Assembly (NCBI GenBank): GCA_030428825.1 | Contig: JAUIEL010000023.1 | Span: 1-22,713 of the forward strand | Direction of reading: 5' to 3' | Length of the DNA stretch: 22,713 nucleotides | DNA from: a bacterium | GTDB lineage: Bacteria > Planctomycetota > B15-G4 > JADJEK01 | Shown: one piece after another, positions 15,035 to 22,487 of the stretch | Position numbering within the stretch: the stretch's first letter is position 1 | Layout of the letters: the number at the start of each line of letters is the position of its first letter | The notes under the pieces: model-generated | What the model saw: only the letters and a program-made list of their open reading frames with translations | Told to the model about the DNA's origin: nothing | Database searches by the model: none | Translations under genes and position numbers: made by a program

Positions 15035-15916
15035 ATGCGCATCTTCGAACCGCACGCCCACATGTTCAGCCGCGTCACCGACGACTACCAGCGCATGGCG
15101 CTGGCCGGTATCCGCGGCATCCTCGAGCCGGCGTTCTGGCTCGGCCAGAACCGGACCTCGGTCGGCTCGTTCGTCGACTACTACGACACGCTGATCGGCT
15201 GGGAGCGGTTCCGCGCGCGGCAGTTCGGCGTGCACCACTACTGCACGATGGCGCTCAACCCGCGCGAGGCGAACGACGACCGCGTGAACGACGCGGTGAT
15301 GGAGATCCTCCCGCGCTACCTCGAGAAGAGCAGCGTCCTCGGCGTCGGCGAGATCGGCCTCGACGACCAGACGAAGAAGGAGGAGAAGTACTTCATCGCC
15401 CAGGTCGAGCTGGCGCGGAAGCACGACCTCCCGATCCTCGTCCACACCCCGCACCGCGACAAGAAGCAGGGGTTCCAGCGCTGCATCGACATCCTGCGCG
15501 ACCTCGACTTCGACATGGCGCGCGTCCTGCTCGACCACGGCAACGAGGAGACGATCAAGATCACGCGCGACCTCGGCTGCGTCTCCGGGTTCTCGATCTA
15601 CCCGTTCACGAAGATGGACGAGGCGCGGATGGTGCAGATCGTCCTCGAGTACGGCGTCGAGCGGATGGTCGTCAACAGCGCCGCCGACTGGGGCGTGAGC
15701 GATCCGCTGATGGTCCCGAAGACCGTGGTGAAGCTCCGGCAGGCCGGCGTCCCCGACGCCGACGTCGAGCGCCTGGTCTGGCACAACCCGATCGAGTTCT
15801 TCGCGCAGGGCGGCCGGTTCGACCCGGCCGAGCTCGACCGGCCGGCCGACGTCGACATGCGGGAGACCTTCGACGGCAACTCGGTCCTCCGAGGACAGGA
15901 CCCCGACAAGACGTAG
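15035..15916 (+). CDS. eboB: EboB-like TatD-family metal-dependent hydrolase
   Basis: The 293-residue product is a TatD-type TIM-barrel hydrolase. It keeps the metal ligands: H7-x-H9 at the N-terminus (EPHAHMF), E106 in GEIGLDD, a histidine in LVHTPH, one in LLDHGNEET and the aspartate in NSAADWG. The C-terminal FDGNSVLRGQDP is, as I recall, typical of the EboB branch and absent from DNase-type TatD, and the eboA gene immediately upstream agrees. The substrate is unknown. The start ATG has an AGGA about eight bases upstream. A 73-base gap with a stem-loop separates it from the encapsulin gene, so it may share the transcript while the downstream pair keeps separate control. Confidence 0.82.
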   Translation: MRIFEPHAHMFSRVTDDYQRMALAGIRGILEPAFWLGQNRTSVGSFVDYYDTLIGWERFRARQFGVHHYCTMALNPREANDDRVNDAVMEILPRYLEKSSVLGVGEIGLDDQTKKEEKYFIAQVELARKHDLPILVHTPHRDKKQGFQRCIDILRDLDFDMARVLLDHGNEETIKITRDLGCVSGFSIYPFTKMDEARMVQIVLEYGVERMVVNSAADWGVSDPLMVPKTVVKLRQAGVPDADVERLVWHNPIEFFAQGGRFDPAELDRPADVDMRETFDGNSVLRGQDPDKT

Positions 15917-15940
15917 CGCCCCGCCCGCCCGACGCCTACG

Positions 15941-15967
15941 ATCCTTCGGACCCCGCGCGCGAAGGGT
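15941..15967 (+). promoter_or_regulatory. Stem-loop and possible -10 box ahead of the encapsulin gene
   Basis: CCTTCG (15943-15948) pairs with CGAAGG (15960-15965) around an 11-base loop; one G-U pair and one A-U pair lengthen the stem to eight. The hairpin ends 11 bases before the GGAGGA ribosome-binding site. TACGAT (15937-15942) directly before it could be a -10 box for an internal promoter. Either would let shell and cargo be expressed differently from eboAB. Confidence 0.4.
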
Positions 15968-15989
15968 GCCGGGACCCCGGAGGAACGCC

Positions 15990-16844
15990 ATGGCCGACGA
16001 ACTGCTCCAGCCCGACAACCCCCTCTCGGACGAGGAGTGGAACACGCTCCAGGAGGTCGTCGTGCGCGTCGCCCGGCGGCGTCTCGTCGGGCGGCGGTTC
16101 ATCGACCTGTACGGTCCGCTCGGGCCGGGCGTCCAGACCGTGAAGTCGGAGCGGTACGTCAACGCGACCCCGGGCGGCGTCGACTACACCGGCGACGCGT
16201 CGACGGCGCCGATCTCGGTCGAGGCGTCGCGCTACGTCCCGATCCCGATCATCTACAAGGACTTCCAGATCCACTGGCGCGACCTCGCCGCGGCCCGTCG
16301 GTTCGGCGTCCCGCTCGACACGTCGGCGTGCGCGGGGGCGGCGAGCTTCTGCGCCGGCCGCGAGGACCAGCTCCTCTTCCACGGCGAGGACTCGCTCGGC
16401 ATCGAGGGGCTGCTGTCGGTGAAGGGCTCGAACGCCCTCCAGATCGGCAACTGGGAGGAGCCGGGGTCCGGCTTCGAGGACGTCGTCCAGGCGACCCGCC
16501 TCCTGAACGAGGGCGGCCACTACGGACCGTACGCGATGGCGGTCTCGCCGAAGCGCTTCGCGCAGCTCCACCGCCTGTACGAGCGGACCGGCGTCCTCGA
16601 GGTGAAGACGATCCGCGACCTGATCACCGACGGCATCTACCAGTCGGACGTCCTGAAGGACGACGAGGGGGTGATCGTCGCGACCGGCTACGCGAACTTC
16701 GACCTCGCGCTGTCGATGGACCTTCGGGTGGCGTACCTCGGAGAGGAGAACCTGAACCTCCGGTTCCGGGTCCTCGAGTGCGCGCTCCTCCGGATCAAGC
16801 ACCCCGACGCGATCTGCGTCTTCAAGACGAAGAAGTCGAAGTGA
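15990..16844 (+). CDS. enc: Encapsulin shell protein (family 1, HK97-fold nanocompartment)
   Basis: Encapsulins assemble into icosahedral protein shells that hold cargo enzymes. The 284-residue product matches family 1 along its length: PLSDEEWNTLQE and GRRFIDLYGPLG near the N-terminus, the long beta-hairpin (E-loop) region with YVPIPIIYKDFQIHWRDL, REDQLLFHGEDSLGIEGLLS, a HYGPYAMAVSPKRF segment and the C-terminal DLRVAYL, LRFRVLECALLRIKHPDAIC. Typical length is 265-285. The ATG has a GGAGGA site at 15980-15985 with normal spacing, which decides the start over a GTG eight codons upstream. Its stop overlaps the GTG of the ferritin-like gene, making the pair an obvious shell-cargo unit. No second shell gene or flavin-binding feature was seen. 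It is cytoplasmic. Confidence 0.93.
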   Translation: MADELLQPDNPLSDEEWNTLQEVVVRVARRRLVGRRFIDLYGPLGPGVQTVKSERYVNATPGGVDYTGDASTAPISVEASRYVPIPIIYKDFQIHWRDLAAARRFGVPLDTSACAGAASFCAGREDQLLFHGEDSLGIEGLLSVKGSNALQIGNWEEPGSGFEDVVQATRLLNEGGHYGPYAMAVSPKRFAQLHRLYERTGVLEVKTIRDLITDGIYQSDVLKDDEGVIVATGYANFDLALSMDLRVAYLGEENLNLRFRVLECALLRIKHPDAICVFKTKKSK

Positions 16845-17266
16845 GCGTCGTCGGCGACCAGCAGCTCCTCCGCGAGATCCTGATGCGGGAGATCGAGACG
16901 ATCCACCGCTACCAGGAGATGCTCCAGCGCGCGGCGGACGACGACCTGCAGCGCTTCCTCGCGCACGCGCTGCAGGAGGAGAAGGAGCACGTCGCGGAGG
17001 CGATCCAGATCCTCCGCCGCCTCGACCCGATGCAGGCGCGGGCGCTCGACGAGGACCACTCGGATCACTTCCGGGCCGGCGGCCCGGGCGACCGGGCCCT
17101 GTCCGAGCTGCTGGGCCGGGCGGGACCTCCGCCGGCCTCGAAGCCCGCCGCCTCCGCCGAGCCCGAGGCGGCGGCCGAGAGCGCCGACGTCCCGCCGTTC
17201 GGCGCGGTCCGGCCGGGGAGCGACCTCTCCGCGCGGACCGTCGGCTCGCTCCGCCAGGAGTCCTGA
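16841..17266 (+). CDS. encFtn: Encapsulated ferritin-like protein (EncFtn-type) with encapsulin docking peptide
   Basis: The 141-residue product has the two-helix EncFtn core: E17, E19 and Y24 in helix 1, and E47-x2-H50 in EEKEH of helix 2. The 30-residue gap between E17 and E47 equals that between E32 and E62 in the Rhodospirillum protein, whose dimers oxidise Fe(II) for storage in the shell. A Pro/Ala/Glu-rich linker (about 85-125) leads to a C-terminal ARTVGSLRQES, a close match to the TVGSLR-type targeting peptide that docks cargo inside encapsulins. The position of the family's entry-site E31 is Arg16 here, so iron entry may differ. The GTG start overlaps the shell stop (GTGA), and GAAGAAG just upstream can serve as the ribosome-binding site. 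Confidence 0.9.
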   Translation: MSVVGDQQLLREILMREIETIHRYQEMLQRAADDDLQRFLAHALQEEKEHVAEAIQILRRLDPMQARALDEDHSDHFRAGGPGDRALSELLGRAGPPPASKPAASAEPEAAAESADVPPFGAVRPGSDLSARTVGSLRQES

Positions 17267-17305
17267 GAGCGCGCGTCCGGTCGGCGCGGGAAGGGGCGCG
17301 GCCGC

Positions 17306-18919
17306 TCAGGCGACGCCGTGCTGGGCGAGCATGCTCCGGGCGTCCTTCGCGAGGCTCGAGCGGGGCGCCTTCCGCATCACGAGGTGCAGGACCTGGCCGC
17401 CGAGCTCCTGCTCGTCGTGCTCGCGCGACACGAAGTGCGCGCCGAGCCACGCCAGCTCGTCCGCGGTGAGGACGGTCTCCTTCCGGAGCCGCTCGAACAG
17501 CGGGAACTCCTCCGAGACGATGCCAGAGAAGAGCTCGACCACGGGGTCGTCGGACCGCGCCGCGCCGTGCGGGGACTGCTTCAGGAGCGCGATGGCGAGC
17601 TCGTACCGGACCTCGACGTCGAAGATCTCGTGCCGCTCCAGCAGCCGAAGCGTCAGCGCCGTGTCCTCGAACCGGCGGCTCCGCTTCTTCCGCATGGCGC
17701 GCCGGAGGAGCACCTCGCGGCACGCGGTCGCGGAGGCGTGGCGGAGCAGGAAGAGGAGCGGTTCGTACAGCCGGTTGTCGTGGTCGAGGTGGCGGACGAC
17801 GCGCTCGCCCAGGCGGCGGACCTGTTCCGTCGACAGCTCCTCCGCCTGCGGCTTCAACACGCGCGCGAGCATCCACGCCCGCTCGCTCCGGGTCTCCGCG
17901 AGGAGCCGCGAGAGGACCGTCGCCCGCGCCGCGGTGAGCGCCGAGAGAGCGCGCGCGGCCGGCTCGCGGACGGCGGGGTCCGGCTCGTCGACGAACCGGA
18001 GGAGGACCTCGACCGCCCGCTTCGAGTCGAACGTCCCGAGCTTCGAGAGGGCGAACCGGCGCACGTCGGAGTGGCGCGAGCGGGTCAGCGAGTCGAGCTC
18101 CTCGACCGCCGACGGCGCGAGCGTCATCGGCACGAGGACCTCGAGGGCCGGGCGGACGACGTGCTCGTAGTCCGGGTCGGCGAGCGCCTCGAGGAGCTGC
18201 CGGGCGGCCGCGTCGCCGCCGCGCGCGGGCCGCGGCGCGGTCCGGAGGGCCCGGAGCGCCGCGGTCCGGACGATCGGCGGCGCGCTCGCCTTGGCGTTCC
18301 GGAGCAGGACGACGAACGCGGACGGGTCGTCGGCGAACCCGAGGATCCGGAGCGCGGCCGCGCGCGCCTCCTTCGAACGGCGCGCCTCCGGGCCCGAGAG
18401 GAACTTCCGGAGGTTCTCGGTCATCGCGCGCCGGTTCCGGTCGGTCATCGCGGTCACCTCTCGACGGACTCCGAGGAGCGCGTCCTCGACGTCCCCCGGC
18501 GCCTCGCGCGCGAGTGACTCGAGCAGGAGCTTCGTGGCGGCGACGGTGCCGATCCGGGTCCACGCGCGCTGGATCGCCCGGCGCTCCGGCGCGCCCGCCT
18601 CGACCAGTCGCTCGCCGAGCTTCTTCGCCACGCCGTTCCCGAGCCCCGCGAGGACGCGGACCGCACCTTCCTGGAGTTCGTCGTCGCGGCGGAGGAGCGG
18701 TGTGACGTGGTCGAGCGCCCGGGCGTCGCCGATCTTCTCGAGCGCCTCGAGCGCGTACGTCATCAGCGCGCGGTCGCGGCCGGCGAGGAGTTCGCCGAGC
18801 GCGTCGACGACGCCTTCCTCTCCGGCGCCGAGCTCGCCGAGGACGAGCACGGCGGCGCACTGGACGTCGCCCCGATCGCTCGTCAGCAGGTCGCAGATCC
18901 GCTTCGTCTGCTGCTTCAT
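17306..18919 (-). CDS. HEAT-repeat protein of unknown function
   Basis: The 537-residue product is a string of about ten HEAT-like two-helix repeats from the N-terminus to about residue 330 (for example VQCAAVLVLGELGAG, MTYALEALEKIGDARA, REPAARALSALTAAR), followed by a further all-helical region. There is no signal peptide or membrane segment, so it should be cytoplasmic. Such proteins are scaffolds for protein-protein contact; no catalytic motif is visible. The ATG is preceded by GGGGGA. It converges with the encapsulin operon across a 39-base gap and diverges from the toroid protein gene, so it is probably transcribed alone. The family is not one I recognise. Confidence 0.85.
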   Translation of the reverse strand: MKQQTKRICDLLTSDRGDVQCAAVLVLGELGAGEEGVVDALGELLAGRDRALMTYALEALEKIGDARALDHVTPLLRRDDELQEGAVRVLAGLGNGVAKKLGERLVEAGAPERRAIQRAWTRIGTVAATKLLLESLAREAPGDVEDALLGVRREVTAMTDRNRRAMTENLRKFLSGPEARRSKEARAAALRILGFADDPSAFVVLLRNAKASAPPIVRTAALRALRTAPRPARGGDAAARQLLEALADPDYEHVVRPALEVLVPMTLAPSAVEELDSLTRSRHSDVRRFALSKLGTFDSKRAVEVLLRFVDEPDPAVREPAARALSALTAARATVLSRLLAETRSERAWMLARVLKPQAEELSTEQVRRLGERVVRHLDHDNRLYEPLLFLLRHASATACREVLLRRAMRKKRSRRFEDTALTLRLLERHEIFDVEVRYELAIALLKQSPHGAARSDDPVVELFSGIVSEEFPLFERLRKETVLTADELAWLGAHFVSREHDEQELGGQVLHLVMRKAPRSSLAKDARSMLAQHGVA

Positions 18920-18940
18920 TCGATCCCCCGATCGCCCCCG

Positions 18941-18946
18941 AAGATA
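18941..18946 (-). promoter_or_regulatory. Candidate -10 box (TATCTT) for the HEAT-repeat gene
   Basis: TATCTT reads 18946 to 18941 on the minus strand, 21 bases before the ATG at 18919, leaving room for the GGGGGA ribosome-binding site. There is no recognisable -35 box. Confidence 0.35.
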
Positions 18947-18954
18947 CCAGCCGA

Positions 18955-18973
18955 CCCGTGGACAGCCCGTGGA
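18955..18973. repeat. 8-bp direct repeat with 11-bp period in a divergent promoter region
   Basis: CCCGTGGA occurs at 18955-18962 and 18966-18973, one helical turn apart, just upstream of the HEAT gene -10 candidate. It could be a tandem regulator site; chance is possible in GC-rich DNA. Confidence 0.35.
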
Positions 18974-19032
18974 GAACGCGGGGAAACGACGTCGTCGCCC
19001 GCGGCCCGTCCGCTCCGATCGGCCTCAACCCG

Positions 19033-19060
19033 TTGACGTGGAGCGACCTGGAGGAATCAT
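19033..19060 (+). promoter_or_regulatory. Possible promoter for the toroid-protein gene
   Basis: TTGACG (19033-19038) and AATCAT (19055-19060) are spaced by 16 bases in a locally less GC-rich stretch. The -10 match is poor. If real, it gives a leader of about 120 bases that includes the stem-loop at 19130-19152. Confidence 0.25.
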
Positions 19061-19129
19061 CGACAAACGTCACTGGAAACCGAACCTGCGGCCGGTCGCA
19101 CCGTTCCTGGCTGGCTAGCATGAGTCGCT

Positions 19130-19152
19130 CCGGGGCGCGCGACGCGCCCCGG
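19130..19152 (+). promoter_or_regulatory. Perfect 9-bp stem-loop in the leader of the toroid-protein gene
   Basis: CCGGGGCGC (19130-19138) is complementary to GCGCCCCGG (19144-19152) around a five-base loop. It ends 33 bases before the ATG and 21 bases before the GGACGGA ribosome-binding site. It has no T-run, so a leader element is more likely than a terminator. Confidence 0.4.
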
Positions 19153-19185
19153 CCGAACGCCCCTCGTCGACATGGACGGATTCCG

Positions 19186-20898
19186 ATGCGCCCGCTCACC
19201 CTCGCTCTCGCGCTGATCTCCTGCTTCGCCGCGACCGCCGACGCCGCCGATCTGAAGAACACGGTCAACGCCTCGGTCCGCACGATTCGAGCGCTCCAGA
19301 ACCCCGACGGGACGTACGGCCCGGCCGATCGTCAGCCGCTCGCGACGATCCGGGTGGTCCGGGGGTTCGCGACGTCGGGCGAGCACTACACCGTCCAGGA
19401 CGGGCCGTTCGTCCGCTCGGCCGTCGACGCCGTCCTCGCCGCGCTCGACGGCGCGGACGACGCGACGCGCGCCGAGGCGCTCGTCGCGCTGCGGGCCGCC
19501 GCGAAGGGCGCGCGGTACGACGCCGCGAAGACGCGTCTCGCGTCGGCCGAGGGGGCGCTCGAGGAGGCGGGACCGCTCGCCTGGACCCGGCGCCACCTCG
19601 CCGCGGGCGAGTCGATCGAGGACGGCGGCCGCTGGTTCCCGACCGTGCGCGACCGTCTGATCGCGGAGCAGGAGGAGGCGCTCGCGTCCCTCGACGCCGC
19701 CGGAGTCCCCGCCGCCGCCGAGCGGCTGCTGGCGCTGAACGAGCTGGTCGCCTGGGAGAAGAAGAACGCGAGCGGCGGCGACGACGCCGCGGCCGCCGCC
19801 GACGCCGCCCGCCGCGCGGCGCCGGAGACGCCCGAGGCGCGCCGGGCGAGGACCGCGCTCGGTCTCGACTACCTCGCGGCGCAGCAGCGGGACGGACGCT
19901 TCGGCTTCGGCGGGACGGCGGACGCCGGCATCACCGCCATCGCGCTGTCGGCGGTGATGCGGACCTGCGACGACCTCGGTCGCGAGCGTCCGGACTGGGT
20001 CGCCGACGGGCTCCGCTACCTCGCGTCCCTGCAGAAGGAGGACGGCGGGATCTACGACATCGGCCTGAAGAACTACGTCACGTCGGTCGCCGTCGAGGCG
20101 CTGGCGGTCTCCGGCGACGCATCGTTCGCGCCGGTCATCGCGCGCGGGACGGAGTTCCTCACCACGACGCAGCTCGACGAGGGCGAGGGGTATTCCTCCG
20201 AGCTCGACCCGTACTACGGCGGGTTCGGGTACGGATCGAGCGAGCGGCCGGACCTCTCGAACACCCAGATGGCCCTGCAGGCGCTGCACGAGGCCGGCGT
20301 GCCGGACGACCAGGCCGCGTACACGAAGGCGGTCCTCTTCCTCCAACGGTGCCAGAACCGGAAGGAGTCGGGGATCGACACCATGACGACCTGGGACGAC
20401 AAGGAGGTCGTGTCGGGCGACGACGGCGGCGCGGTCTACCGGCCGGGGGACAGCAAGGCGGGGACCGACGCGACGGAGGACGGCCGGCTGGTCGGCCGTT
20501 CGTACGGTTCGATGACGTACGCGCTCCTGAAGTCGTACCTGTTCGTCGGCCTCGACCCGGACGACCCGCGCGTCGCGGAGGCGATCGAGTGGATCACCCG
20601 GAACTACCGCCTCGACGTCAACCCGGGCTTCCGTCCCGACGGCCGCTCGGAGTACCAGGGGCTCTACTACTACTATCTGACGATGGCGCGCGCGCTCGAG
20701 GCGCTCGGCCGGGACGAGCTGACGCCGGCGGACGGCGGCGACGCCATCGACTGGCGCGCCGACCTGTCGCGGACGTTGTTCGAGCTCCAGGCCGAGGACG
20801 GGCACTGGATCAACGGGCGGGCGAAGCGCTGGATGGAGGGGAACCCGGTGCTGACGACCGCGTACGCCCTCCTCGCGCTCGACGCGATCCGGGGCTGA
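19186..20898 (+). CDS. Secreted alpha/alpha-toroid protein with prenyltransferase/squalene-oxidase repeats
   Basis: The 570-residue product starts with a signal peptide (MRPLTLALALISCFAATADA, cut near residue 20). It then shows about seven repeats of the squalene-cyclase/prenyltransferase type: RTIRALQNPDGTYG; DYLAAQQRDGRFGFGG; YLASLQKEDGGIYD; EFLTTTQLDEGEG with PYYGGFGYG; FLQRCQNRKESG; a SYGSMTYALLKSY block; and FELQAEDGHWIN with TTAYALLALDAI. The DxDD motif of squalene-hopene cyclases is not seen, so it is probably not a cyclase. It is likely an exported structural or binding protein. An Ala-rich helical insert (about 85-220) separates the first repeat from the others. The ATG is chosen because of GGACGGA just upstream and the signal peptide; a longer frame upstream encodes no sensible sequence. 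Confidence 0.85.
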   Translation: MRPLTLALALISCFAATADAADLKNTVNASVRTIRALQNPDGTYGPADRQPLATIRVVRGFATSGEHYTVQDGPFVRSAVDAVLAALDGADDATRAEALVALRAAAKGARYDAAKTRLASAEGALEEAGPLAWTRRHLAAGESIEDGGRWFPTVRDRLIAEQEEALASLDAAGVPAAAERLLALNELVAWEKKNASGGDDAAAAADAARRAAPETPEARRARTALGLDYLAAQQRDGRFGFGGTADAGITAIALSAVMRTCDDLGRERPDWVADGLRYLASLQKEDGGIYDIGLKNYVTSVAVEALAVSGDASFAPVIARGTEFLTTTQLDEGEGYSSELDPYYGGFGYGSSERPDLSNTQMALQALHEAGVPDDQAAYTKAVLFLQRCQNRKESGIDTMTTWDDKEVVSGDDGGAVYRPGDSKAGTDATEDGRLVGRSYGSMTYALLKSYLFVGLDPDDPRVAEAIEWITRNYRLDVNPGFRPDGRSEYQGLYYYYLTMARALEALGRDELTPADGGDAIDWRADLSRTLFELQAEDGHWINGRAKRWMEGNPVLTTAYALLALDAIRG

Positions 20899-20967
20899 CC
20901 GCCGGCCGAAGACGCCCTGCGGGGCCGCGGCGGCTCCTCGCGGCGACGGCCGCGCGGAGCCGCCCCT

Positions 20968-20995
20968 CGAAAGTCGGGCCCACGAAAGTCGGGCC
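20968..20995. repeat. 13-bp direct repeat upstream of the radical SAM gene
   Basis: CGAAAGTCGGGCC occurs at 20968-20980 and again at 20983-20995, exactly, with two bases between (15-bp period). The second copy overlaps the expected -35 region of the TATAGT box, so it may bind a regulator. Confidence 0.65.
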
Positions 20996-21012
20996 GGGGT
21001 CCAATCTTCGGC

Positions 21013-21018
21013 TATAGT
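21013..21018 (+). promoter_or_regulatory. Candidate -10 box (TATAGT) for the radical SAM gene
   Basis: TATAGT lies 62 bases before the ATG. It is among the best -10 matches in the window. The -35 region is occupied by the direct repeat and lacks a TTGACA-like hexamer, as expected for an activator-dependent promoter. Confidence 0.45.
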
Positions 21019-21080
21019 TCGGAGACGCCGCGTCGGCCAGAGCATTCGACGCAACACCCCTTCGGCAAACGAGATCCCTC

Positions 21081-22328
21081 ATGCGCGGCCCCCTGAACCG
21101 CATCTTCGCGACGACCGGATCGCTCGCCACCCAGGCGAAGATCGCGCGCCGCTACGCCTACGCGTTCCTGCGGCACGGGACGCTGAAGAAGTACTGGAAC
21201 TTCGCCAAGGTCGAGTGGGCGCGCATCCGCGGCAAGACGACGGTCAACGGCTTCCCGTACGTCCTGAAGATCGAGTCGACGAACATCTGCAACCTCGAGT
21301 GCCCGTTCTGCCTCGACCGCGACCGGAGCATCTTCAACGAGGAGGGGATGCGCGGCTTCGGCCGGATGAAGGCCCCGTTCTTCAAGCGGATCATCGACCA
21401 GCTGAAGCCGTACGCGTTCAACGTCAACATGTACGGGTCGGGCGAGCCGCTCCTGTTCCCCGAGGCGTACGAGATGATGCGCTACGCCGCCGACAACGAC
21501 ATCGGCGTGCGGATCTCGTCGAACCTCTCGATGCGCGACTTCACCGACGAGCAGGCGGAGAAGATCATCGAGGCGGGGATCGAGCACCTGATCGTCTCGT
21601 GCCACGGCGCCAGCCAGGAGACGTACGAGAAGTACATGGTCGGGGGCGACTTCGAGCGCGTGATCCGGAACATGCGGAAGCTGGTCCAGACGCGCGAGCG
21701 GCTCGGGAAGAAGCTGCCCTTCATCGACTGGCAGTTCCTGCTGTTCAGCCACAACCAGCACGAGGCCGAGAAGGCGAAGGCGATGGCGAAGGAGATCGGC
21801 ATCGACTTCCTCCGGCTGATCTATCCGAACATCCCGCCGGAGTTCAAGGAGGAGTGGCGGCCGCGCGCCGAGGGCGAGGCGGAGGACTACCAGCCGGTCA
21901 AGGAGAAGAGCGACCGCGCCGACGAGAACGGTTCGAGCGAGCGCGCCGCGGCGACGCCCGCCCCGCCGCAGAAGGCGATCAACGTCGAGAAGTGCACGTG
22001 GCCGTACCGGTCGATCTACTTCAACTGGGACGGCGGCATCCTCCCGTGCTGCGACGGCACGACGAAGCCGTCGTTCGACCTCGGCAAGTTCGACGACGAC
22101 GTCCGGATCCAGGAGATCTGGAACGGCCCGGACTACGTGAACGTCCGCCGGTACGCGAACTTCGACGTCGCGCCGCAGGACATGGACAAGCGGTACACCT
22201 GCGCCTCCTGCCTCAAGCCGCTCGCGCCGTTCCTGATCAAGGAGAAGGGGCTGCCGCTCCACGCGAAGGTCGAGAAGAAGATCGACCGGACGCTCGCCGG
22301 CGCCGGCGCGCCGAAGAACGGCGCCTGA
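21081..22328 (+). CDS. Radical SAM protein with SPASM/twitch-like C-terminal cluster domain
   Basis: The 415-residue product has the radical SAM cluster motif C70-x3-C74-x2-C77 (ICNLECPFC), a GSGEPLLFPE glycine/Glu motif for SAM binding and the barrel strands up to about residue 255. A charged, probably disordered linker (about 260-300) leads to a C-terminal cysteine set, C305, C323, C324, C374 and C377, fitting one auxiliary iron-sulfur cluster as in SPASM or twitch proteins. Relatives modify peptides, proteins or small molecules; the substrate here cannot be told. No precursor peptide gene with a leader was found beside it. A weak GAGAT ribosome-binding site precedes the ATG. It is a single gene under its own promoter. 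Confidence 0.85.
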   Translation: MRGPLNRIFATTGSLATQAKIARRYAYAFLRHGTLKKYWNFAKVEWARIRGKTTVNGFPYVLKIESTNICNLECPFCLDRDRSIFNEEGMRGFGRMKAPFFKRIIDQLKPYAFNVNMYGSGEPLLFPEAYEMMRYAADNDIGVRISSNLSMRDFTDEQAEKIIEAGIEHLIVSCHGASQETYEKYMVGGDFERVIRNMRKLVQTRERLGKKLPFIDWQFLLFSHNQHEAEKAKAMAKEIGIDFLRLIYPNIPPEFKEEWRPRAEGEAEDYQPVKEKSDRADENGSSERAAATPAPPQKAINVEKCTWPYRSIYFNWDGGILPCCDGTTKPSFDLGKFDDDVRIQEIWNGPDYVNVRRYANFDVAPQDMDKRYTCASCLKPLAPFLIKEKGLPLHAKVEKKIDRTLAGAGAPKNGA

Positions 22329-22487
22329 CCTCGCCGCGGCGGACCGCTCGGCCTCGCCCGGACCGCCCCGTTCTCCGCCCGCGTTTCGCCTCCCGTCGTC
22401 GAACGGAGCGCCACCTCGACGGCCGTCCGCGGTTCGAGGGGAGCGACCGCTCCGAACGACGCGCCACCCCCACCGAGAGGCGAACCG

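Noticed and set aside
15966..15989. Longer encapsulin start at a GTG eight codons upstream
   Set aside because: It would cover the strong GGAGGA site and add residues not seen in the family; the ATG at 15990 has correct spacing.
17267..17305. Possible terminator between the ferritin-like and HEAT genes
   Set aside because: The sequence is GC-rich but forms no convincing stem and has no T-run.
13658..19283. Long minus-strand open frames opposite the eboA-encapsulin region and beyond
   Set aside because: Compositionally biased peptides without domains; the plus-strand genes have clear family motifs, start sites and overlaps.
22440..22453. Small stem-loop (GGAGC/GCTCC) ahead of the EF-hand gene
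   Set aside because: Only five pairs with a four-base loop; common by chance in such GC-rich DNA.
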